Of a stretch of DNA of 17,041 nt, positions 7,451 to 13,581 are shown piece after piece. This stretch comes from DASUMP01 sp036277635. Its GTDB lineage: Bacteria; Actinomycetota; Acidimicrobiia; IMCC26256; PALSA-610. The position numbers and the translations under genes are program-made. Under the pieces are notes generated by a model. That model was not told the DNA's origin, ran no database searches, and saw only the letters and a program-made list of their open reading frames with translations. The stretch covers positions 1 through 17,041 of the forward strand of contig DASUMP010000146.1 in NCBI GenBank assembly GCA_036277635.1, given 5' to 3'. Numbering within the stretch: position 1 is the stretch's first letter; each line of letters starts with the position of its first letter.

Positions 7451-8158
7451 GTGCTGCGACCGACGCACGTCGCGCTGCTGGCGCCGATGCACCACGAGCT
7501 CCAGCCGCTGGTGGCGCGCCTCGACCTCGAGTCGGATGGGGCCGGACGCTTCGTGGGCAGCCTCCAAGGGGTCCCGGTGGTCGCGGTCCGCACCGACATC
7601 GGGATGGACGCGGCACGGGCGGCCGCTCGCTCGGTGCTCGGGCTGGGCGCCGACTTGGTGGTCGTGGTCGGCATCGCCGGTGCAGTCGCGCGCGACCTCG
7701 AGATCGGTGACGTGATCGTGCCCGCTGCGGTCGTCGACCGCGCGTCGGGACGGTCGTATCGGCCCACGGTCGTCGGCGATCACGTCGCGCGGGGCACGAT
7801 CAGCTGCGGCGACGATCTGATCGTCGACCCCGACGCGCTCGCGCGGCTGCGCGACGAAGACGTCGTCGCGCTCGACATGGAGACCGCCGCGGTCGCCGAG
7901 GTGTGCGAAGCGGCGGGGTGTGCGTGGACGGTGTTCCGGTCGGTCAGCGACCGACCCGACGACGGCCTCGTCGACGACGGCCTGTTCGTGTTGACGCTCC
8001 CCGACGGGAGCGCCGACCCCGATGCGCTCGCCCGGTACCTCGCCGACGATCCCGCGCGCGCCGAACGCCTCGCTCGCCTTGCGCGCGACATGGAGACGGC
8101 GACCAGCGTCGCGGCCGACGCCGCGATCGCCGCAGTCCGCTCGGTGATCGTGGTCTGA
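7451..8158 (+). CDS. MTA/SAH-nucleosidase-like enzyme (PNP/UDP phosphorylase superfamily)
   Basis: A 235-residue protein with the landmarks of the nucleoside phosphorylase/nucleosidase superfamily: Glu16 in APMHHEL near the N-terminus (the position of the catalytic Glu of MTA/SAH nucleosidase), VVVGIAGAV (71-79), GDVIVP (86-91), ALDMETAAVAEVC (140-152, ribose-binding Met-Glu) and RSVSDRPDD (163-171, base-protonating Asp167). Such enzymes cleave the N-glycosidic bond of methylthioadenosine, S-adenosylhomocysteine or futalosine, or act as hopanoid-linked phosphorylases; I cannot choose between these. The region between strands is shorter than in E. coli Pfs-type enzymes. The start is GTG 7451; no ribosome-binding site is obvious, so a leaderless transcript is possible. 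It is convergent with the exchanger gene across only 16 bp. Confidence 0.78.
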   Translation: MLRPTHVALLAPMHHELQPLVARLDLESDGAGRFVGSLQGVPVVAVRTDIGMDAARAAARSVLGLGADLVVVVGIAGAVARDLEIGDVIVPAAVVDRASGRSYRPTVVGDHVARGTISCGDDLIVDPDALARLRDEDVVALDMETAAVAEVCEAAGCAWTVFRSVSDRPDDGLVDDGLFVLTLPDGSADPDALARYLADDPARAERLARLARDMETATSVAADAAIAAVRSVIVV

Positions 8159-8174
8159 CCGGACCGCCGCCCGA

Positions 8175-9137
8175 TCAGTCGACCGTGACGACGGCGACCA
8201 CGACGAAGAGCGGGTAGAGCGCCAGGAGTGCGATCCCGTCGCGACGTCCGAGCGACGTGCCGAGTGTGCCGAGCACGGTCACGACCGTGATCGCGCCGAG
8301 CATGCCGATCAGCGCGGGACGCAACACCGACCCGTCGACGAGCTCGAGCGGTCGCACGATCGCGGCGACGCCGAGCGTCATCGTGACGTTGTACGTGATC
8401 GAGCCGACGACCGCGGCGATCGTGCCTTCGCTCACACCGCGTCGTGCGGTCGACCACGCGAGCACGACGAGCTCGAACGCGGTCGCGAAGCCGATCACCG
8501 TGAGGCCGAGGAGCGTCTGGAACGACTCGACGTCGGTGATCTGTCGGGTGGCCTCCACCAACAGCAGCGAACCGGCGACCATGCCGGCCAGTCCGAGCAC
8601 GACCCCCACGATCGCGTGTGCGCCGCGGCGACGATCGCGTCGCGGCGCGCCCTCGTCGTCCTCGACGGTCTCCGCCGTCTCGCCGAGCGTCGGCGGACGC
8701 CGCTCCCGCAACCACAGGGTCGCCACGAACGCCACGTACATCGCGACGAGGACCGCGCCTTCCAGTCGGCCGACGGAGCCGTCCCAGACGAACCACGTCG
8801 CGACGCCGGCGATCGGCAGCCCGAGTCGCGCGTACCGGCCGACGGAGCCCCCGAACGGCAACGGCGCGACCACCGCCCCGACACCGAGCGCGACGAGGCA
8901 GATCGCGACGTTCGCGCCGACGACGTCGCCGAACGCGATGCCGGGGGCGTCGCGCGCCGACGCCGCGACGGCAGTGGCGAGCTCTTCGGGTTCGGCGCCC
9001 GCGAGCAGGAGCGCCAGGGCGAACGCGCTCACACCGAGGGCGGCCGACGCGCCGGCGAGGTGCTCGGCGAACCGCTCGGCGCCCCAGACGATCACCGCCA
9101 CACCGACGATGATCGTGACGATCCACAGGGCGGTCAT
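8175..9137 (-). CDS. CaCA-type cation (Na+/Ca2+-like) exchanger with divergent alpha-repeats
   Basis: A 320-residue membrane protein with about ten hydrophobic segments in two halves separated by a charged cytoplasmic loop (about 143-172, RERRPP...RRDRRRG). Each half carries a degenerate alpha-repeat: residues 46-79 (AGAEPEELATAV ... GDVVGANVAI) and 216-250 (GFATAFELVVLA ... VVGSITYN). The ion-coordinating acidic residues are kept (Glu52 and Glu222), but the usual GTSxPE and GSNxxN signatures are altered, with one Asn kept per repeat (Asn76, Asn250). The family exchanges Ca2+ or other cations for Na+ or H+; the specificity here is uncertain. ATG 9137 is followed directly by the first helix. 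The start lies only 9 nt downstream of tRNA-Lys on the same strand, so the two are probably co-transcribed. Confidence 0.8.
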   Translation of the reverse strand: MTALWIVTIIVGVAVIVWGAERFAEHLAGASAALGVSAFALALLLAGAEPEELATAVAASARDAPGIAFGDVVGANVAICLVALGVGAVVAPLPFGGSVGRYARLGLPIAGVATWFVWDGSVGRLEGAVLVAMYVAFVATLWLRERRPPTLGETAETVEDDEGAPRRDRRRGAHAIVGVVLGLAGMVAGSLLLVEATRQITDVESFQTLLGLTVIGFATAFELVVLAWSTARRGVSEGTIAAVVGSITYNVTMTLGVAAIVRPLELVDGSVLRPALIGMLGAITVVTVLGTLGTSLGRRDGIALLALYPLFVVVAVVTVD

Positions 9138-9146
9138 GGGACTGAG

Positions 9147-9219
9147 TACGCCCCCAGGGACTCGAACCCTGAACCCGCGGATTAAGAGTCCGCTGCTCTG
9201 CCAGTTGAGCTAGAGGCGC
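9147..9219 (-). tRNA. tRNA-Lys (anticodon CTT)
   Basis: The 73-base cloverleaf was read on the minus strand. Acceptor GCGCCTC pairs with GGGGCGT (wobbles at 1-72 and 6-67), the D-stem is GCTC/GAGC, the anticodon stem is GCGGA/TCCGC with loop CTCTTAA giving anticodon CTT (plus-strand 9184-9186), and the T-arm is CAGGG-TTCGAGT-CCCTG. The discriminator is A73. CCA is not encoded (ACTC follows). It decodes AAG. The exchanger gene begins 9 nt downstream on the same strand. Confidence 0.95.
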
Positions 9220-9251
9220 CCGTCGACCGGCGGGGCCGGTGACTCCGAATG

Positions 9252-9257
9252 ATCGTA
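9252..9257 (-). promoter_or_regulatory. Candidate -10 box for tRNA-Lys
   Basis: TACGAT on the minus strand matches the TANNNT pattern and lies 32 bp upstream of the mature 5' end, a sensible distance for a short processed leader. No convincing -35 hexamer is visible at 16-18 bp upstream. Confidence 0.3.
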
Positions 9258-9333
9258 GCGGACCGATCGCGCTCGCCCACGGGTCACGCGCGGCGATTCG
9301 ACGTAGCGTCGACAGTGACTTCGGAGGTTCCAG

Positions 9334-10239
9334 ATGGACGTGCTCGTGAGCGGTTCGACCGGACTGATCGGCGCCGCGCTCGTACGCGCGCTCGAGGCGC
9401 GGGGCGATCGCGTGCGCCGCCTGCGCCGAGGTGGCGCGTCGGATCCCGACGATGTCGCGTGGGACATCGACGCGGGCACGATCGGCCGCGCTGCCCTCGC
9501 GGAAGTCGACGCGGTCGTGCATCTCGCGGGGGAGGGCATCGGCGAGCGGCGCTGGACCGACGACCAGAAGCGCGCGATCCGGGAGAGTCGGACGCGCGGC
9601 ACGTCGTTGCTCGCGCGTGCGTTGGCCGACGCGGAACGCAAGCCCGCGGTCTTCGTGTCGGCGTCGGCGATCGGGTACTACGGCGACCGCGGCGACGAGA
9701 TCCTCACCGAGGCGAGCGCGCCTGGCGACGACTTCCTCGCGCGGGTGTGCGTCGACTGGGAGCAGGCGGCACAGCCCGCCGCCGACGCCGGGGTGCGCAC
9801 CGTGTGGGCGCGCACGGGGATCGTCCTCGACGCCCACGGTGGCGCGCTCGCCCGGATGGCGTTGCCGTTCAAGCTCGGCGTGGGAGGTCGCATCGGCTCA
9901 GGTCGCCAGTTCATGAGCTGGGTCACCCTCGACGACGAGGTGCGCGCGATCCTGCACGCCATCGATGACGCATCGGTGCGCGGTCCGATCAACGTGACCG
10001 CGCCGAACCCGGTGTCGAACCAGGAGTTCACCGCGACGCTCGGACGCGTGCTGCGCCGCCCGACGGTGCTGCCGACGCCGCTGTTCGGGCTCCGGGCGCT
10101 GTACGGCGCGGAGCTCGTCGAGCACCTGCTGCTCTTCTCGCAGCGTGTGCAACCGACGGCGCTCACCGCGAGCGGATTCGCGTTCGCGCACCCGCAGCTC
10201 GAACCCGCGCTGCGCGCCGTGCTCGGTCGTGAGCGGTGA
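9334..10239 (+). CDS. TIGR01777-family sugar-nucleotide-epimerase-like protein (YfcH/SDR39U1 type)
   Basis: A 301-residue extended/atypical SDR. The Rossmann motif GSTGLIG is at residues 7-13, HLAGEGIGERRW is typical for this family, SASAIGYYG carries the serine and the YYG signature, and RTGIVLD and FMSWVTLDDEV follow. A C-terminal DUF1731 block (VLPTPLFGLRALYGAELVEHLLLFSQRVQP...) completes the usual length of about 300. The family binds NAD(P)H; its physiological reaction is not established. ATG 9334 is supported by GGAGG about 8 nt upstream. The stop TGA overlaps the GTG start of the nucleoside hydrolase by four bases, so the two genes form a translationally coupled pair. It is divergent from tRNA-Lys. 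Confidence 0.88.
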   Translation: MDVLVSGSTGLIGAALVRALEARGDRVRRLRRGGASDPDDVAWDIDAGTIGRAALAEVDAVVHLAGEGIGERRWTDDQKRAIRESRTRGTSLLARALADAERKPAVFVSASAIGYYGDRGDEILTEASAPGDDFLARVCVDWEQAAQPAADAGVRTVWARTGIVLDAHGGALARMALPFKLGVGGRIGSGRQFMSWVTLDDEVRAILHAIDDASVRGPINVTAPNPVSNQEFTATLGRVLRRPTVLPTPLFGLRALYGAELVEHLLLFSQRVQPTALTASGFAFAHPQLEPALRAVLGRER

Positions 10240-10964
10240 CGACCCGGATCTGGATCGACACCGACGTCGGGGGGAACCCCGACGACGAGCTCGCCCTCGT
10301 CTGTGCGATCGCGCATCCGGACGCGAGCGTGGTGGGGATCAGCACGGTGTCGGGCGATCCGGCGTGGCGAGCGAGAGAAGCGCGCGCGGTCGTCGGTGCC
10401 GACGTCGCGATCGTTGCCGGCGCACCCGACAGCAGCGCCCTGGAGGCGGTCGACGCGTTCGTCGCGATCGGACCGTGGACGAACGTCGCGACACTGGCAG
10501 AGATGGAACGGTTGCCGGCGCGCGTGGTGTGCATGGGCGGCGCACTCGCAACGGTCGCGCACCGCGGCGAGCAGATGCGCGTCGAGCACAACGTGGGCGC
10601 AGACCCTGCCGCGGCCGCGCGCGTGTGCGCACAGGTCGACGGGCTCGTCGTGGTGCCACTCGACGTCACCGCCCGGCTCGTCGTCGACGACCGGCTCGAG
10701 GCGCGCCTGCGGGCGGCCCGGCCCGCGGTCGGGGAGCACATCGATCGCTGGCGACGCGCTCGGGGCGACCATCCGATCTGCCTGCACGACCCCCTGGCCG
10801 TGCTGGTCGCCCTCGGCGACGCACGCGTCACCACGCGTGCGTGCGACCTCGCCGTCGACTCGATCGGGGCGATGCGGGCGACCGACGGCGCCCGCCACGT
10901 GCTCGTCACCGACGTCGACGTGGCGTCGACGACCACGCGGGTCGCCGAGCTGCTGGGCGTGTGA
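10236..10964 (+). CDS. Compact nucleoside hydrolase (IunH family)
   Basis: A 242-residue protein of the inosine-uridine-preferring nucleoside hydrolase family. The N-terminal Ca2+-binding signature is IDTDVGGNPDDELAL (residues 7-21, Asp8, Asp10, Asp16, Asp17), with two or three extra residues compared with the usual DTDPGxDD. Further landmarks are AIGPWTN (77-83), the segment EHNVGADP (117-124, substrate-contacting Asn119), PLDVT (141-145) and LHDPLAV (183-189, His184-Asp185). It would hydrolyse the glycosidic bond of a ribonucleoside to a free base and ribose. The family is usually about 310 residues; here the flap and C-terminal regions are short, but all core motifs are present. The GTG start overlaps the upstream stop (GTGA), implying translational coupling. 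Substrate preference cannot be read from the sequence. Confidence 0.82.
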   Translation: MTTRIWIDTDVGGNPDDELALVCAIAHPDASVVGISTVSGDPAWRAREARAVVGADVAIVAGAPDSSALEAVDAFVAIGPWTNVATLAEMERLPARVVCMGGALATVAHRGEQMRVEHNVGADPAAAARVCAQVDGLVVVPLDVTARLVVDDRLEARLRAARPAVGEHIDRWRRARGDHPICLHDPLAVLVALGDARVTTRACDLAVDSIGAMRATDGARHVLVTDVDVASTTTRVAELLGV

Positions 10965-10974
10965 GGCGTGGCGG

Positions 10975-11009
10975 CCCGCACGCGGCGCTCGGAGCGCCCG
11001 CCGTGCGGG
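10975..11009. terminator. Imperfect GC-rich hairpin between nucleoside hydrolase and tRNA-His
   Basis: Outer arms CCCGCAC (10975-10981) and GTGCGGG (11003-11009) are exact complements; an inner CGCTC (10986-10990) can pair with GAGCG (10992-10996) after a bulge and some fraying. It lies 10 bp after the hydrolase stop and 11 bp past the 3' end of tRNA-Arg's counterpart on the other strand, tRNA-His, so it could terminate both. There is no U-tract. Confidence 0.5.
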
Positions 11010-11020
11010 ACCGACCACGG

Positions 11021-11098
11021 TGGGGTGACCGAGGGGTTTCGAACCCCCGACCTTCGGGACCACAACCCGACGCTCTAGCCAACTGAGCTACGGCCACC
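11021..11098 (-). tRNA. tRNA-His (anticodon GTG), CCA encoded
   Basis: Minus-strand cloverleaf: acceptor GTGGCCG/CGGTCAC, D-stem GCTC/GAGC, anticodon stem TCGGG/CCCGA with loop TTGTGGT giving GTG (plus-strand 11061-11063), T-arm GGGGG-TTCGAAA-CCCCT. The histidine identity pair is visible: an extra G at position -1 (11098) opposite discriminator C73 (11024). CCA follows at 11023-11021, so the 3' end is encoded, unlike in the other two tRNA genes here. Confidence 0.95.
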
Positions 11099-11101
11099 AC
11101 G

Positions 11102-11117
11102 CGTGCCGTGCGGCACG
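11102..11117. repeat. 16-bp palindrome in the leader of tRNA-His
   Basis: CGTGCCG-TG-CGGCACG: two perfect 7-base arms, ending 4 bp before the tRNA-His 5' end. With the candidate -10 box further upstream it would lie inside the transcribed leader, where a hairpin may help processing. It could also be chance in such GC-rich DNA, or a protein-binding site. Confidence 0.4.
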
Positions 11118-11125
11118 GACGCGCC

Positions 11126-11131
11126 AGTGTA
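11126..11131 (-). promoter_or_regulatory. Candidate -10 box for tRNA-His
   Basis: TACACT on the minus strand, four of six bases matching TATAAT including the key TA...T, 27 bp upstream of the G(-1) position. No good -35 hexamer is visible, so this rests on spacing and the -10 alone. Confidence 0.35.
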
Positions 11132-11225
11132 GAGGTTCCCCTCGCTGCGATCCCGAGCGAGATCGAGACCGCAGCACGCGCCGGAACCGGGCTCTCCTCG
11201 TGACGCGCGTGGCAGGCTCATCGAC

Positions 11226-12230
11226 ATGCGGTACATCGTCTACGGCGCGGGCGCGATCGGTGGACTCGTCGGGGGTCGCCTCGCGCAGGCCGGCCACGAC
11301 GTCGCGCTCATCGCGCGGGGCGCGCACGCCGACGCCATGCGCACCCACGGGCTCCGCATCGACGCGCCCGGAGGGTCGACGACCGTGCGAATTCCGGTGG
11401 CGACCGACCCGGCCGACCTCGACCTGACCCCCACCGACACCGTCCTGCTCGCGGTGAAGGGTCAGGACACCGCCGGTGCCCTGGCGCGGCTCGTCGCGTG
11501 TGCGCCCGAGTCGATCGCGATCGCGTGCCTGCAGAACGGCGTCGACAACGAGCGGGTCGCGCTCCGATACTTCGCGCGCGTCTACGCGGTGCCGGTGATG
11601 TGTCCCGCTTCGCACCTCGAACCCGGCGTGGTCGAAGCGTCGTCGGCACCGACGGAGGGGATCTTCGACGTCGGGCGCTACCCGACCGGAGCCGACGAGC
11701 ACGCGCAGACGCTCTCGGACGCGTTCGGGAGCGCGACGTTCGCTTCGCGCGTCGTCGCCGACATCATGCGCTGGAAGTACACCAAGCTGCTGATGAACGT
11801 CGGGAACGCGGTCGAGGCGCTCTGCGGACCAGGGCGCGAGTCGCTCGACGTCGTGCTCGCGGCACGCGCGGAAGCGCGACGCGTGTTCGACACCGCCGGG
11901 ATCGCGTACGCCTCCGACGACGAGGACAAGGAGCGTCGCGGCGATCGGATCAGCATCCAGCCGGTGAACGGCCGGCGTCGCGGTGGCGGCTCGTCGTGGC
12001 AGAGCCTCGCCCGTGGCACCGGCGCGATCGAAGCCGATCACCTGAACGGCGAGGTCGTGCTCCTCGGGCGACTCCACGGCGTCCCGACACCCCTGAACGA
12101 GCGACTGCAACACGCCGCGAACCGCGCCGCGCGCGAACGCTGGGAACCGGGCGCGCTGTCGATCGACGCGCTGCTCGCCGACCTTCCGGCCGGAACCGCG
12201 CGCCCGGGAGGACTCGAACCTCCGGCCTGA
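11226..12230 (+). CDS. Ketopantoate reductase-like protein (ApbA/PanE family)
   Basis: A 334-residue protein of the 2-dehydropantoate 2-reductase family. The N-terminal NADP-binding motif is YGAGAIGG (6-13), CLQNGVDNE (101-109) is the usual 'QNG' loop, the catalytic lysine region is WKYTKLLMNVGNAVEAL (183-199), and the ApbA_C part has SSWQSLARG (256-264) and IEADHLNGEV (268-277) with the substrate-contacting Glu269. The classical reaction is NADPH reduction of ketopantoate to pantoate for CoA synthesis, but actinomycetes carry many paralogues with other 2-oxoacid or unknown substrates; no pan genes lie nearby. ATG 11226 directly precedes the Rossmann strand. The last ten codons (RPGGLEPPA) and the TGA stop lie within tRNA-Arg on the other strand, so the extreme C-terminus is unlikely to be conserved. 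Confidence 0.82.
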   Translation: MRYIVYGAGAIGGLVGGRLAQAGHDVALIARGAHADAMRTHGLRIDAPGGSTTVRIPVATDPADLDLTPTDTVLLAVKGQDTAGALARLVACAPESIAIACLQNGVDNERVALRYFARVYAVPVMCPASHLEPGVVEASSAPTEGIFDVGRYPTGADEHAQTLSDAFGSATFASRVVADIMRWKYTKLLMNVGNAVEALCGPGRESLDVVLAARAEARRVFDTAGIAYASDDEDKERRGDRISIQPVNGRRRGGGSSWQSLARGTGAIEADHLNGEVVLLGRLHGVPTPLNERLQHAANRAARERWEPGALSIDALLADLPAGTARPGGLEPPA

Positions 12231-12272
12231 GGATTAGAAGTCCCCTGCTCTGTCCATCTGAGCTACGGGCGC
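12199..12272 (-). tRNA. tRNA-Arg (anticodon TCT)
   Basis: The 74-base cloverleaf is on the minus strand: acceptor GCGCCCG/CGGGCGC (7 pairs), D-stem GCTC/GAGC, anticodon stem GGGGA/TCCTC with loop CTTCTAA giving TCT, T-arm GGAGG-TTCGAGT-CCTCC, discriminator G73. CCA is not encoded. It decodes AGA, a rare codon in such GC-rich DNA. The 3' half overlaps the end of the opposing reductase gene by 32 bp, and the first 10 bases overlap the end of the same-strand amidohydrolase gene. TACCGT at 12282-12287 (minus) is too close to be a convincing -10 box, so co-transcription with the amidohydrolase is likely. Confidence 0.95.
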
Positions 12273-13525
12273 GAGCGCTTCACGGTATCTGCGCGCAGGC
12301 CCGCGGCGTGCGGACTGTCGGGGGGCGGGAGGGGCTGGCGGAAGAGCGCAGCCGCGTTCTCGTGGCTGATCTTCGCGATCTCGTCGTCGGGGAGCGAGCC
12401 GAAGACCGCGTCGAACACGGCCTGGGAGTCGGGCCAGGTGCCGTCGCCGTGCGGATAGTCGGTCTCGAACATGATCTTGTCGATGCCCACGACGTCGCGC
12501 GTCGCGAGCGTCGACGGGTCGTCGATGGTGCAGAACCAGAAGTTGCGGTGCAGCACCTCGGCAGGACGGAGGTCGCCCGTGAAGTACGCGCCGTAGCCGG
12601 AACGGTCGACGATGTTCTCGAGGCGGTCGTGCAGCATCGCGACCCAGCCGATCCCGCCCTCTGACATCGCGATCTTGAGGTCGCGATGTCGCGCCGGATA
12701 GCCCGACCAGAGCCATTCGGCGCACGCGGCGAGCGAGAGCTGACCGAAGAGCGTGGCGCCGAGCGGCACCATCGGTGCGTCGGCCGGCATGTCGGCGACG
12801 CCGGTCGAACCGACGTGCAGGCAGACGACGGTGTCGGTCTCGGCGCACGCGTCGATGATCGGGTCCCACCAGCCCGAGAAGATCGACGGCATGCCGATGC
12901 GGTGCGGCTGCTCGGGGAGCGTGACGGCGGAAAAGCCGCGCGCCGCGTTGCGCCGGATCTCCTGCGCCGCGAGCTCGGCGTCGCCGAGGAACGTGATGCC
13001 CATCGGCACGATCCGGTCGGGGTACGCGCCGTGCCACTCCTCGAAGAACCAGTCGTTCCACGCGCGCGTCACGGCGAGTCCGAGCTCGGGGTCTGAGCAA
13101 CGCGAGAAGACAGCGCCGCAGAAGCCCGTGATCTGGGACGGGAAGTTCACCGACGCCCACACGCCGTTGATGTCCATGTCGCGGATGCGCGCGTGCACGT
13201 CGAAGCAGCCCGGACGCATCTCGTCGAAGCGCGTCGGTTCGACCTTCCAGTCGTCGCGTGGTCGCCCGACGACCGCGTTCAGCCCGACTTGGAAGAACAC
13301 CTGCCCGTCGAAGTGCCACACCTCGTGGCCTTCCTCGGTCTCGACGACCTTCGGTGCCCGGTCCTGGAGCGCGGCGGGGAGCCGACCGTCGAACATGCCG
13401 GGCGGCTCGACGAGGTGGTCGTCGACCGAGATCAGCGTGTAGCGGATCGGTCGCGGGGGCGGATCGGGCAGCAGCCCGTGGGTCTCGCTCTTCTTCCAAT
13501 GGAGACGGATGGTCTCGGACGTCAC
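12263..13525 (-). CDS. Amidohydrolase_2-family metal-dependent hydrolase
   Basis: A 420-residue TIM-barrel protein of the amidohydrolase_2 (ACMSD-like) family. It has VDDHLVEPP (34-42) at strand 1, where many family members have an HxH metal site and this actinobacterial branch has DDHxVEP, then LHVGSTG (236-242, His237), SEGGIGW (288-294), FETDYPHGDGTW (353-364, Asp356) and HENAAALF (388-395). The family cleaves C-C or C-N/C-O bonds of cyclic or aromatic acids, usually with Zn(II); the substrate is not evident. The start is GTG 13525, the only reasonable start before the first motif, and no strong ribosome-binding site is seen. It follows the DUF1214-like gene by 56 bp. The TAG stop (12263-12265) is made of bases 8-10 of tRNA-Arg. 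Confidence 0.85.
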   Translation of the reverse strand: MTSETIRLHWKKSETHGLLPDPPPRPIRYTLISVDDHLVEPPGMFDGRLPAALQDRAPKVVETEEGHEVWHFDGQVFFQVGLNAVVGRPRDDWKVEPTRFDEMRPGCFDVHARIRDMDINGVWASVNFPSQITGFCGAVFSRCSDPELGLAVTRAWNDWFFEEWHGAYPDRIVPMGITFLGDAELAAQEIRRNAARGFSAVTLPEQPHRIGMPSIFSGWWDPIIDACAETDTVVCLHVGSTGVADMPADAPMVPLGATLFGQLSLAACAEWLWSGYPARHRDLKIAMSEGGIGWVAMLHDRLENIVDRSGYGAYFTGDLRPAEVLHRNFWFCTIDDPSTLATRDVVGIDKIMFETDYPHGDGTWPDSQAVFDAVFGSLPDDEIAKISHENAAALFRQPLPPPDSPHAAGLRADTVKRSRP

Positions 13526-13581
13526 AGCGCGCAGGGTACGCGTCGGCGCCGTGGTGCCTCCAGCGTGCTGTTGCCGTGGGC

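Noticed and set aside
8257..9213. Plus-strand frame ending in a GTRTLNPRIKSPLL-like sequence
   Set aside because: That ending is the well-known artefact of reading through a tRNA gene on the opposite strand; the rest is Thr/Ser-rich shadow of the exchanger gene.
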